A stretch of 8,110 nucleotides of DNA from Peptococcaceae bacterium UBA3933 (lineage in GTDB: Bacteria; Bacillota; Peptococcia; Peptococcales; BICA1-8), in assembly GCA_002385805.1 (NCBI GenBank), contig DGEF01000031.1, positions 18,011 through 26,120 of the forward strand. Direction: 5' to 3'. This document shows, one piece after another, positions 1 to 6,827 of the stretch. Both the position numbers and the translations under genes were made by a program. Positions within the stretch are counted from its first letter, which is position 1; each line of letters begins with the position of its first letter. The notes under the pieces were generated by a model. The model was not told the origin of the DNA. It ran no database searches and worked only from the letters and a program-made list of their open reading frames with translations.

Positions 1-782
1 ATTTCCGTAAACAATTCCTGAGCAATCTCGAACCCTGCTTCCCTGCCCTTAACTTGTAAACGGTCAATTAACTTTTCCGGCACATGGATCCCGGGAACGT
101 TGTTGTTTAAATAATTGGCTAATTTAGCACTTTTCAATGGCATTAAACCAAAAATAAAATAGGCATCAATCTTGGGTAATGCTTGCAAAAATTTTTCCAG
201 CTGCTTCAGGTCAAAGATAGGCTGGGTCTGGAAAAACTTGACCCCACTGGCCACTTTCTTTTCTATTTTTGCAATTTCCTTCCCTAAATCTTCTGCAGTA
301 GGATTAGCTACTCCTCCAATAAAGAAATCTGTAGGCCGGTCCAAGGAGTTACCCATTAAATCCCGACCCTGGTTTAAGTTATAGGCTAATTGGGCTAAAC
401 CTAAAGAATCCACCTCAAAAATCCCTGTAGCCTGAGGATGATCACCTTGCACCGGTTTATCACCTGTTAGGGTTAAAATATTCCTCACACCTAAAGCATA
501 GGCACCCAGCAATTCTGATTGTAACCCAATAACATTCCTATCCCGACAAGTTAAATGAAAAATGGTTTCCAAATTTAATTCCTTTTGCACTAAACAAGCT
601 AAAGCAATGGGACTCATGCGCATTTTGGCCATGGGACAGTCGGCGATATTCACCCCATCCACATAATCTACTAAAGGTCTTATCCTTTCATATACCTGCC
701 AGGGGTCGGCCCCTTTAGGAGGCTCCACCTCTACAGTAACCACAAATTTCTTTTGGGCCAACTTGTCCCGTAACAGTTCCAT
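1..782 (-). CDS. metF: Methylenetetrahydrofolate reductase, partial (C-terminus beyond left edge)
   Basis: Reduces 5,10-methylene-THF to 5-methyl-THF, the methyl donor for the MetH encoded just upstream. The frame is open for 260 codons from the ATG to the window edge; the family is usually about 280-310 residues, so only the tail is missing. It reads as a flavin-dependent TIM-barrel reductase: an early strand ending in E18-V-E-P-P-K (E18 aligns with the catalytic Glu of E. coli MetF), the LTLTGDKP segment with D108 near the flavin, and FFQTQPIFD at 183-191 matching the conserved substrate-site Gln region. It starts 5 nt after the metH stop, so the two are probably translationally coupled. 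It is a stand-alone MetF, unlike the Bacillus YitJ-type fusion to a homocysteine methyltransferase domain. A MetV-like partner, seen with some clostridial MetF proteins, could lie past the left edge; that is inference. Confidence 0.93.
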   Translation of the reverse strand, partial: MELLRDKLAQKKFVVTVEVEPPKGADPWQVYERIRPLVDYVDGVNIADCPMAKMRMSPIALACLVQKELNLETIFHLTCRDRNVIGLQSELLGAYALGVRNILTLTGDKPVQGDHPQATGIFEVDSLGLAQLAYNLNQGRDLMGNSLDRPTDFFIGGVANPTAEDLGKEIAKIEKKVASGVKFFQTQPIFDLKQLEKFLQALPKIDAYFIFGLMPLKSAKLANYLNNNVPGIHVPEKLIDRLQVKGREAGFEIAQELFTE

Positions 783-783
783 A

Positions 784-789
784 CCTCCT
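784..789 (-). promoter_or_regulatory. metF Shine-Dalgarno, unusually close to ATG
   Basis: A perfect AGGAGG overlaps the metH TAG stop and ends 1 nt before the metF ATG (780-782), where 5-9 nt is normal. No in-frame ATG, GTG or TTG lies between the ATG and the upstream in-frame stop. An in-frame CTG two codons inside the gene sits 7 nt from the AGGAGG. A G-rich run (GGGGGT) further upstream would give about 7 nt to the ATG. The ATG is preferred because homologues begin with a similar short lead before the first strand. Confidence 0.6.
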
Positions 790-3169
790 ACCCCCTCAAA
801 CTCTCAACTAATTTTACTGCCTCCACTGCGTCCTTGCCATAACCGTCAGCCCCGGCATTTAAGGCAAATTCCTTGGTGACCACAGCACCTCCGGCAATTA
901 TTTTTACCTCAGGATAATGTTTCTTAACATAATCAATGGTCTTGGGAATTTCCTGCATGGTTGTAGTCATTAAAGCGCTTAAGGCAAGGATATCTGCCTT
1001 TTCCTTCTGTAAACTCTTCAGAAAATCCTCTTTACTGACGTTCTTCCCTAAATCCACTACCTTAAATCCATGATTCCTTAACATTACAGCCACCATGTTT
1101 TTTCCGATATCATGAATATCCCCTTTAACGGTACCGATGACAATTGTACCTTTAGAAAGCTTCTCTTCCTCTTTAAAACATTTTTCTAAGCGGGTGAAAC
1201 AACTTTGGGCGGTTTCTGCACTTAACATCAGCTGGGGTAAATAATACTCACCTTTTTCATATTTTTCACCCACCAGAATTAAACCGGGCACCAGTCCCTT
1301 ATTAATGATTTCTAAAGGAGCCACTCCCTCTTCTAACAAACCTTCCACCGTTTTTACCGCCTGACGGGAACCGGTGACTACCAGTTTATTTAACAACTCC
1401 AGTGATGGCTGTAAATTTCCCTGCTCTTTCTTTGGAGGATTATCCTTTTCTCTGCTGTTTAAATAAAGGTAATTCTGACCTTTTGCATCCCTACCTGCTA
1501 ATAAAGAAGCACTCTGCCAAATATCCAGCATATTTGTATCTAAAGGATTAATAATGGCCAGATCCAGCCCTTGCCCCAGGGCCATCGCCAGAAATGCTGC
1601 GTTAATCTTACTGCGATTAGGTAATCCATAGGAAACATTGCTTACTCCTAAAACCGTGTTCACTTTTAGTTTCTCTTTCACCATTTTAATAGCCCTTAAT
1701 GTTTCCAAGGCGGCCCGGTCATCCGTTCCTATGGTTAAAGCTAAACAGTCCACATAAATATCTTCTCTGGGTATACCCAGTCGCATGCATCTATCGATTA
1801 TCCTCTCGGCAATTAATAAACGTTCTTCCGCCCGGGAAGGAATTCCCTTCTCATCTAAGGTTAAAGCAATGACCCCGGCACCGTAACATTTAACCAAAGG
1901 TAAAATTTTATTAAGACTTGCTTCTTCTCCGTTTACGGAATTAACTAAAGCCTTGCCATGATAAACTTGTAAACCCTTTTCAATAACCTCCGGGTTAGTT
2001 GAATCAATAACCAAAGGGATTAAAATATTCTGCTGTAAAAGGTTTATGATTGAGCCCATGGTTTCCACTTCATTAATTCCTGGGGCCCCTATGTTGATAT
2101 CCAAAAGGTGGGCACCGGCCTCCTGTTGGGCCTGAGCTTCCGCTTGAACTAAAGCGAAACTGCCTTCCTTCATGTCTTCAGCCAGCTTTTTCCTAGCAGT
2201 AGGATTAATTCTCTCCCCGATTATTTTAGGTAAGGTAGATGACCCAATGATAACCACTTTTTCCCTGCTGGCTAAAAAGCTTCCTTTAATAACTTCCCGT
2301 ACCGGTGGTTGATAGTCTGCCAATCTTGTTTTTAAAAGCCGGGTATGTTCCGGTGTACTGCCACAGCAAGAACCAAAAATATTAATACCTAAAGTAAAGA
2401 AGGGTTCCATAGTTTGTAAAAAATCTGCCGGTCCTAAAGGATAGCTAACCTTTCCCTCTTTAACCTGGGGCAAACCGGCATTAGGCTGGACAATAACCGG
2501 AAGCTTAGTGTACATTGCTATTTCTTTAACTACCGGGAATAGCTCTTCTGGCCCCCCGGAACAGTTTGCTCCTATAGCTTGAGCCCCCATGCTTTCCAGG
2601 ACGACCGCAGCACTGGCGGGACTTACTCCTGTTAAAGTCTTTCTGCCTGTAAATGTAAGGCTACATATTACCGGAATGGTACAGGTATCTCTGGCCGCCA
2701 ATAAAGCCGCCCTTATTTCTCCCAAATCACTAAAAGTTTCTAAAATAAGAAAGTCAGGTTTAGCCGAGACCAGGGCTTCGATTTGCTCTTTGAATATTTC
2801 ATATGCCTCAAGAAAGGTCATTTTCCCCAAAGGCTCCACAAAACGGCCTGTTGGTCCGATAGTTGCGGCAACAAAACTTTGCGGATAATTAAGAAGAGCT
2901 TCCCGAGCAATCTCCACAGCCTTCTTATTAATTTCCACTACTCGGTCGGCCAAGCCATACTCGGCCAGTTTAATCCTATTGCCACCAAAGGTATTGGTAG
3001 TAATCACATCTGCACCTGCTAGTAAATAGGCTTCATGTACTTCCTTAACCTTTTCCGGCTCAGCTAAATTCATTAGTTCAGGACAAGCTCCAGGTTCCAA
3101 ACCCTTTTCCTGGAGCAGTGTCCCCATGGCTCCGTCAAAAACTAAAACCCTCTGCAGCATATTTTCCAC
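788..3169 (-). CDS. metH: Cobalamin-dependent methionine synthase lacking the activation domain
   Basis: Transfers the methyl group of methyl-THF to homocysteine through protein-bound cobalamin, giving methionine in the cytoplasm. The 793 residues hold, in order: the homocysteine/zinc barrel (about 1-290, ligands C203 in ANCSGG and C268-C269 in GSCCGS); the pterin-binding barrel (about 310-570, with IGERINPT at 317 and LDINIGAPG at 356); the four-helix cap (about 585-670); and the Rossmann-like B12 domain (about 672-793) with D684-x-H686-x-x-G689, H686 being the lower cobalt ligand. The protein stops after the B12 domain, so the roughly 330-residue SAM-binding activation domain of the 1227-residue E. 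coli enzyme is absent, as in Thermotoga-type MetH. The GTG start is chosen because GGGAGG lies 8 nt upstream; the ATG three codons later would be 17 nt away. It lies 27 nt after metA. Confidence 0.96.
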   Translation of the reverse strand: MENMLQRVLVFDGAMGTLLQEKGLEPGACPELMNLAEPEKVKEVHEAYLLAGADVITTNTFGGNRIKLAEYGLADRVVEINKKAVEIAREALLNYPQSFVAATIGPTGRFVEPLGKMTFLEAYEIFKEQIEALVSAKPDFLILETFSDLGEIRAALLAARDTCTIPVICSLTFTGRKTLTGVSPASAAVVLESMGAQAIGANCSGGPEELFPVVKEIAMYTKLPVIVQPNAGLPQVKEGKVSYPLGPADFLQTMEPFFTLGINIFGSCCGSTPEHTRLLKTRLADYQPPVREVIKGSFLASREKVVIIGSSTLPKIIGERINPTARKKLAEDMKEGSFALVQAEAQAQQEAGAHLLDINIGAPGINEVETMGSIINLLQQNILIPLVIDSTNPEVIEKGLQVYHGKALVNSVNGEEASLNKILPLVKCYGAGVIALTLDEKGIPSRAEERLLIAERIIDRCMRLGIPREDIYVDCLALTIGTDDRAALETLRAIKMVKEKLKVNTVLGVSNVSYGLPNRSKINAAFLAMALGQGLDLAIINPLDTNMLDIWQSASLLAGRDAKGQNYLYLNSREKDNPPKKEQGNLQPSLELLNKLVVTGSRQAVKTVEGLLEEGVAPLEIINKGLVPGLILVGEKYEKGEYYLPQLMLSAETAQSCFTRLEKCFKEEEKLSKGTIVIGTVKGDIHDIGKNMVAVMLRNHGFKVVDLGKNVSKEDFLKSLQKEKADILALSALMTTTMQEIPKTIDYVKKHYPEVKIIAGGAVVTKEFALNAGADGYGKDAVEAVKLVESLRG

Positions 3170-3177
3170 CGTCTTTA

Positions 3178-3183
3178 CCTCCC
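3178..3183 (-). promoter_or_regulatory. metH Shine-Dalgarno supporting the GTG start
   Basis: GGGAGG is followed by an 8-nt spacer and then GTG (3167-3169). This spacing favours the GTG over the ATG at 3158-3160. The site lies in the 27-nt gap after the metA stop, which holds no promoter or terminator. Confidence 0.8.
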
Positions 3184-3196
3184 TATTCCTTTGGGA

Positions 3197-4129
3197 TTAG
3201 AGTTTCACTATTTTATCCATTTCCCGCAAATCATAAGGTGTTTCTTGGTAAACATAATAATTCAGCCAGTTGGCAAACAAAAGATTGGCATGACCTCGCC
3301 AGGACACGATAGGCTCTTTCTTGGGGTCATCATCGGGAAAATAATTTTCCGGCAGATGAATTGGCAGACCTGCTTTTATATCCCGTTCATACTCATTTTT
3401 TAAGGTGTCAGGATCGTATTCGGCATGACCGGTGGCAAAGATAAACCGACCGTTTTTAGAAGCTACTAAATATACCCCTGCCTTTTCCGATTGAGCCAAA
3501 ATTTCCAGCTCCGGGACTTGTAAAATGTCTTCCTCCCGGACCTCCGTATAGCGGGAATGAGGAATATAAAAAATATCATCAAAGCCCCGGACCAATGTAT
3601 TCTTTTTATCATTAACCCAATGTGGGAATACCCCGAAAAGTTTTCTATCAAGCAAATATTTGGGAATCCCATAGTGATAGTAAAGAGCCGCTTGGGCACC
3701 CCAGCAAATATGCAAGGTAGAAAACACGTTAGATTTAGTAAACTCCATGATTTCCTTTAATTCATCCCAGTATTCTACCTGCTCAAATTCCAAATGCTCT
3801 ACCGGTGCTCCGGTAATAATCATCCCATCAAACCTTTCATCCTTAATATCATAAAAGGTTTGATAAAAGCTGAGCAGATGTTCCTGTGGTGTATTCTTGG
3901 GTTGGTAGGAATTAGTACAGAGTAAAGTTACTTCAATTTGTAAGGGAGAATTACTTAATAAACGTAAAAGCTGGGTTTCGGTTACAATTTTAGTTGGCAT
4001 TAAATTAAGTATGGCAATTTTTAAAGGTCTAATATCCTGAGACCTGGCTCGACTTTCTTTCATAACAAAGACATTCTCCTCTTGGAGAATTTCTGTAGCT
4101 GGCAGCCTTTCGGGTATTATTACCGGCAT
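3197..4129 (-). CDS. metA: Homoserine O-acetyltransferase (MetA family)
   Basis: Activates the hydroxyl of L-homoserine with an acyl group, the committed step of methionine synthesis. The 310-residue protein matches the MetA (HTS) family in length and colinearly aligns with E. coli numbering: nucleophile C142 in ICWGAQ, and H235 and E237 in FATGHAEYD complete the catalytic machinery. E111 (GAPVEHLEFE) is the key specificity residue: in this family Glu111 goes with acetyl-CoA (as in Bacillus cereus), Gly111 with succinyl-CoA (as in E. coli). Despite the historical name 'homoserine O-succinyltransferase', the expected product is O-acetylhomoserine. That fits the sulfhydrylase encoded immediately upstream, 23 nt away. 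The ATG has AAAGGAG at a 7-nt spacing. Acetyl specificity is inferred from residue and context. Confidence 0.96.
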   Translation of the reverse strand: MPVIIPERLPATEILQEENVFVMKESRARSQDIRPLKIAILNLMPTKIVTETQLLRLLSNSPLQIEVTLLCTNSYQPKNTPQEHLLSFYQTFYDIKDERFDGMIITGAPVEHLEFEQVEYWDELKEIMEFTKSNVFSTLHICWGAQAALYYHYGIPKYLLDRKLFGVFPHWVNDKKNTLVRGFDDIFYIPHSRYTEVREEDILQVPELEILAQSEKAGVYLVASKNGRFIFATGHAEYDPDTLKNEYERDIKAGLPIHLPENYFPDDDPKKEPIVSWRGHANLLFANWLNYYVYQETPYDLREMDKIVKL

Positions 4130-4152
4130 TTACGCTCTCCTTTCTATTTTTA

Positions 4153-5430
4153 TTAGGCTTTTTTCAAGGCCTGATCAAAATCTGCAATAATATCCTCAAT
4201 ATCCTCAATACCTACGGATACCCTGATTAAATCCGGACTTACTCCGCTGGCAATTTGTTCCTCTTCACTTAATTGACGATGAGTAGTACTGGCAGGATGC
4301 AACACATATGTTCTGATATCACCTACGTGAACCACCAGAGAAGCTAATTTCACATTATTGATAAAGTTTTTACCTTTTTCTACTCCTCCCTTTACGCCAA
4401 AGGCCAAAATCCCCCCGGCTCCTAATGGTAGGTACTTCTGACTTAAGGAGTAACTGGGATGACTGGGAAGACCGGGGTACTTGACCCAAGCCACTTTTTC
4501 ATGACCTTCTAGGAATTTTGCTAACTGTAAAGCATTTTCACTATGCTGCTTCATTCTTATAGCTAAAGTTTCTAACCCTAGATTGGTCAAAAAGGCATTA
4601 AAAGGACTTAAAGAAGGACCCATGTCCCTGAGTAGAGTCACCCGTACCTTAGTGATATAAGCTTTTTCACCGAAAGCCTCATAATATTTTAGCCCGTGAT
4701 AACTGGGATCAGGTTCTGTTAGCTCAGGAAATTTACCATTATTCCAATCAAAATTTCCCCCGTCAACTATTATGCCGCCCACACTGGTAGCATGGCCGTC
4801 AATATGTTTGGTAGTAGAATGAATAACAATATTGGCCCCGTGTTCAAAAGGACGGCATAGATAAGGTGTAGCAAAAGTGTTGTCAATAATCAAAGGTATG
4901 CCGTTTTCCCTGGCAATATAAGAGAACTTTTCAAAATCAATAATATTAAGGCTGGGATTACCGATAGTCTCTGCATAAAGAGCACGGGTATTTGGACGAA
5001 TGTATTTTTTTAATTCTTCTGCCGGTAATTCCGGATCAACAAAAGTTACTTCAATACCTAATTTCTTAAAGGTAACCGCCAATAAATTGTGGGTACCGCC
5101 ATATAGAGTAGATGCAGCTACAATGTGCTGCCCGGCCTGGCAAATATTTAGCAGAGCAAGCATTATCGCCGCTTGACCTGATGCGGTGGCTACCGCTCCC
5201 ACTCCTCCTTCTAAAAGACTGATTTTTTCCTCCAATGCGCTTACTGTGGGATTGCTTATTCTTGTATACATATGGCCTTCTGCTTTTAAATCAAAAAGAC
5301 CGGCAACAAAATCGGCATCATCATACTTATAAGTTGTCGATTGATAAATAGGCAGTACCAGTGGCTCTGAGCTTTTAGGCGAATATCCGCCCCGGACAAC
5401 TTTGGTGCTGATTTTCCATTGGTTCTTCAT
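4153..5430 (-). CDS. metY: O-acetylhomoserine sulfhydrylase (PLP-dependent)
   Basis: Condenses O-acetylhomoserine with sulfide to give homocysteine and acetate, bypassing cystathionine. The 425 residues match the usual OAH sulfhydrylase length; cystathionine gamma-synthases and beta-lyases of the same Cys/Met-metabolism PLP family are shorter (about 380-400). Visible fold-type I features are Y55-x-R57 (YTRISNPT), phosphate-binding S84-G85-Q86, ring-stacking Y110, D183 (IIDNTF) pairing with the pyridine nitrogen, Schiff-base K208 (HSTTKHIDGH), and the typical VGDIRT...HPASTTH segment near 369-384. The ATG at 5430 is chosen because AAGGAGG lies 9 nt upstream and homologues start at this point. 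The frame stays open to an ATG at 5499, but that stretch is the riboswitch terminator. It is the first gene of the operon, directly under SAM riboswitch control. Confidence 0.95.
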   Translation of the reverse strand: MKNQWKISTKVVRGGYSPKSSEPLVLPIYQSTTYKYDDADFVAGLFDLKAEGHMYTRISNPTVSALEEKISLLEGGVGAVATASGQAAIMLALLNICQAGQHIVAASTLYGGTHNLLAVTFKKLGIEVTFVDPELPAEELKKYIRPNTRALYAETIGNPSLNIIDFEKFSYIARENGIPLIIDNTFATPYLCRPFEHGANIVIHSTTKHIDGHATSVGGIIVDGGNFDWNNGKFPELTEPDPSYHGLKYYEAFGEKAYITKVRVTLLRDMGPSLSPFNAFLTNLGLETLAIRMKQHSENALQLAKFLEGHEKVAWVKYPGLPSHPSYSLSQKYLPLGAGGILAFGVKGGVEKGKNFINNVKLASLVVHVGDIRTYVLHPASTTHRQLSEEEQIASGVSPDLIRVSVGIEDIEDIIADFDQALKKA

Positions 5431-5439
5431 GAATTCATT

Positions 5440-5446
5440 CCTCCTT
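5440..5446 (-). promoter_or_regulatory. metY Shine-Dalgarno, decides the start
   Basis: AAGGAGG lies 9 nt before the ATG at 5428-5430 and outside the terminator hairpin, so the riboswitch probably acts on transcription rather than by hiding this site. The AAGGAG inside the terminator 3' arm is not followed by a usable start codon. Confidence 0.85.
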
Positions 5447-5454
5447 ATAAATTG

Positions 5455-5488
5455 AAAACCGCTCCTTATCGAGAGATAAGAAGCGGTT
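5455..5488 (-). terminator. SAM-riboswitch intrinsic terminator (expression platform)
   Basis: A 14-bp stem (arms 5475-5488 and 5457-5470, one U-G pair) closes a UCUC loop. Only two U residues follow the stem (UUUU in all, two of them paired), then C-A-A and UUUAU, so the U-tract is weak. The loop and upper 5' arm (5471-5479, UUAUCUCUC) are fully complementary over 9 nt to 5527-5535 (GAGAGAUAA), the 3' side of riboswitch P1. Without SAM this 9-bp antiterminator can form and transcription continues. With SAM, P1 holds that strand and the terminator forms. Confidence 0.85.
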
Positions 5489-5521
5489 GTATCCACCATT
5501 TGTATAATAATAGCAATACAT

Positions 5522-5632
5522 ACCCTTTATCTCTCAGGAAAACATCCTGCAGGAATTGGCACATTTCTAGTTTAAAACTAGCTGTTGCCGGGTTTCATAG
5601 GGCCAGTCCCTCCACCTCTCTTGATAAACGGT
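5522..5632 (-). ncRNA. SAM-I riboswitch (S-box) aptamer
   Basis: Binds S-adenosylmethionine in the 5' leader of the methionine operon. The class I core is nearly complete: AGAGGTGGAGGGACTGGCCC, then TGAAACCCGGCAAC, then TGCCAATTCCTGCAGG, then GAGAGATAA. P1 pairs ACCGTTTATC (5623-5632) with GATAAAGGGT (5522-5531), with one internal mismatch. P3 closes GGCAAC against GTGCC and is capped by a CTAGT/ACTAG hairpin. P4 is CAGGA/TCCTG. High SAM should stop transcription before metY. The regulated genes (metY, metA, metH, metF) are a classic S-box regulon set. Confidence 0.97.
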
Positions 5633-5660
5633 ATAGAACTATTTAGTTTTAATTGGATTA

Positions 5661-5689
5661 ATTTTAACTTCAATAACTTAAGTTGTCAA
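5661..5689 (-). promoter_or_regulatory. Sigma-A promoter of the methionine operon
   Basis: A perfect -35 box TTGACA (5684-5689), a 17-nt spacer and a -10 box TAAAAT (5661-5666). Transcription should begin near 5652-5655, about 20 nt before the riboswitch P1. The spacer holds a 10-bp palindrome, AACTTAAGTT (5675-5684), which touches the -35 box. Confidence 0.88.
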
Positions 5690-5735
5690 GAGAAATATAT
5701 AGAGAAAATTTAATCATTTTTTAGAGGCAGTTCAA

Positions 5736-6305
5736 TTATTTTCGAGCTTTCCATTTAGGTATAATCGGTAATTTTTCGTACTCTTCTTTTAAGAGACCTA
5801 AAACCCATAAATCCACGTAATTACCTTCTATAAAAGAATGTTTCCGCAAGCGGCCTTCTGCCTGAAAACCGAAATTTAACGCAGAATTGAGGCCCAATTT
5901 ATTATTTTCATGGGCAACCATATACGCTTTTTCAAAGCCTAATTGATAAAAGACTATATCTAAAAGAACAATCATCATGTCCACACCGTAACCGGCTAAA
6001 CGTTTCCCTTTATCTCCAATACCCAAAACTATCTCCGCATTACCGTTTTGCCTATTAATATTGCGAATACTGGCAACACCGATAGGGGATTCGTCTTTTT
6101 TTCGCAAAACTATAAAATTAACCTTAGTAGCTTTCGGGTCATCTAAAGAGCTCTCATGCTTTATTTCTTCTAAAATACCCTCTAAGGATATGCTGGAATA
6201 AGCATCATATAGCTGCCTAAACTCTTTATCCATATACCATTTTTGTAAAACAACAGCATCTTTCTCCTGAGGCTGCCGCATAATAACTTTTCTACCTTTC
6301 CACAT
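5736..6305 (-). CDS. GNAT-family N-acetyltransferase (RimJ/RimL-like)
   Basis: A 189-residue cytoplasmic acetyl-CoA-dependent transferase of the Acetyltransf_3 type. It opens with the usual pattern (WKGRKVIMRQPQEKDAVVL). Motif A follows: strand EIVLGIG at 91-97, then R102-L-A-G-Y-G107, which binds the pyrophosphate of CoA. The typical ending is an Asn-rich turn (HENNKLGLNSALNFGF), EGRLRKHSFIEG and a closing strand YVDLWVLGLLKEEY. The fold is clear but the substrate is not; N-terminal protein, antibiotic or small-amine acetylation are all possible. The ATG at 6305 is chosen because GAGG lies 8 nt upstream; the in-frame GTG at 6314 overlaps that site. It stands alone between the LysM terminator and the methionine promoter. 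A weak promoter-like pair (TTGAGG at 6396-6401, TAAAAT at 6375-6380, 15-nt spacer) may serve it. No convincing terminator follows. Confidence 0.88.
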   Translation of the reverse strand: MWKGRKVIMRQPQEKDAVVLQKWYMDKEFRQLYDAYSSISLEGILEEIKHESSLDDPKATKVNFIVLRKKDESPIGVASIRNINRQNGNAEIVLGIGDKGKRLAGYGVDMMIVLLDIVFYQLGFEKAYMVAHENNKLGLNSALNFGFQAEGRLRKHSFIEGNYVDLWVLGLLKEEYEKLPIIPKWKARK

Positions 6306-6460
6306 TGCCTGCACCTCGCCTTCTATGATCTATCAAATAGTTTCACCATGGATAACTAAAATTCCTTCTTGGCAATTTTAATAATCTTATTCTTCCCTCA
6401 AAGTTATTCTTTACTTACTTTTAAAAAAAGATATATATATTCGAAGCTGCGTCTTTTTAT

Positions 6461-6493
6461 AAAAAAAAATGGAACAGTTTGCACTATTCCATT
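6461..6493 (-). terminator. Intrinsic terminator after the LysM gene
   Basis: A 10-bp stem (arms 6484-6493 and 6468-6477, AATGGAATAG against CTGTTCCATT, one U-G pair) with a TGCAAA loop is followed at once by nine T residues on the minus strand (6461-6469, overlapping the stem base). It begins 4 nt past the LysM stop codon, so it ends the LysM transcript and separates it from the GNAT gene. Confidence 0.92.
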
Positions 6494-6497
6494 CTTC

Positions 6498-6827
6498 CTA
6501 TTCAGGTATACAAATAAATTGACCAACTTGTAAATTCTCCGGCTCAATACCCGGGTTAGCCGCTAAGATCCTGTCTAAAGGTTTTTTGGTTGCTTGAGAA
6601 ATTTTGTATAAAGTATCACCTGGGGCCACTTCCCAAAATACTCCGCTAGGGCAGTCCGGTATACATATCTGTTGCCCTACCTGGAGATTTTGTGGATTTA
6701 CATTGGGATTAGCCGCAATTAATACTTTTAAAGGCACATTGGTAGCTCTAGCAATTTCATAAAGGGTATCACCATAAGCTACCTCCCAATAGACGCCACC
6801 AGGGCAGGGGGGTAGTTGTCGTTTCAT
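6498..6827 (-). CDS. Two-LysM-repeat protein, possible spore or cell-wall-associated protein
   Basis: The 109-residue protein is almost entirely two LysM domains (about 12-57 and 62-108), which bind the N-acetylglucosamine backbone of peptidoglycan. The repeat unit is 51 residues (8-58 and 59-109), with 33 of 51 positions identical. Each unit starts CPxGVxWEVAxGDTLY and ends NLQVGQxICIP, so cysteines recur at 8, 55, 59 and 106 and could form one disulfide per repeat. There is no signal peptide, membrane segment or catalytic domain. A leaderless LysM protein in an endospore former is compatible with a SafA-like role in the spore coat or cortex, but that is inference. The ATG is the only usable start, as an in-frame TAG lies two codons upstream. 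AAAGGAG is 12 nt away, which is long. The start codon lies inside an inverted-repeat arm. Confidence 0.85.
   Translation of the reverse strand: MKRQLPPCPGGVYWEVAYGDTLYEIARATNVPLKVLIAANPNVNPQNLQVGQQICIPDCPSGVFWEVAPGDTLYKISQATKKPLDRILAANPGIEPENLQVGQFICIPE

Noticed and set aside
172..384. Plus-strand open frame of 70 codons
   Set aside because: It is antisense to metF, has no family resemblance or ribosome binding site, and is a shadow of the coding strand. The same holds for the plus-strand frames at 2589-3403, 3557-3760, 5419-5646 and 7807-8022.
3466..3699. Minus-strand open frame of 77 codons inside metA
   Set aside because: Out-of-frame shadow of metA, which has complete catalytic residues in its own frame.
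5427..5438. Three-codon ORF (ATG AAT TCA TGA) overlapping the metY start
   Set aside because: Its ATG is 1 nt from the Shine-Dalgarno, so initiation there is unlikely; it is probably chance.
5431..5499. N-terminal extension of metY to an ATG at 5499
   Set aside because: The 23 extra codons run through the riboswitch terminator hairpin, the ATG has no Shine-Dalgarno, and AAGGAGG sits correctly before the ATG at 5430.
5470..5505. T-box-like sequence (TGGATACAACCGC running into a terminator stem)
   Set aside because: It only loosely resembles the TGGnACCGCG element, and the upstream leader is fully occupied by the SAM-I aptamer, with no room for a T-box Stem I and specifier loop.
6306..6314. 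GTG start for the GNAT gene three codons upstream
   Set aside because: The GTG overlaps the GAGG that serves the ATG at 6305 with 8-nt spacing; the ATG is the simpler start.
6358..6379. AAAATT/AATTTT inverted repeat upstream of the GNAT gene
   Set aside because: The stem is almost wholly A-T with a bulge, no U-tract follows, and it is expected by chance in this AT-rich gap.
6431..6440. ATATATATAT simple repeat
   Set aside because: A short AT dinucleotide run in an AT-rich gap past a terminator; no sign of function.
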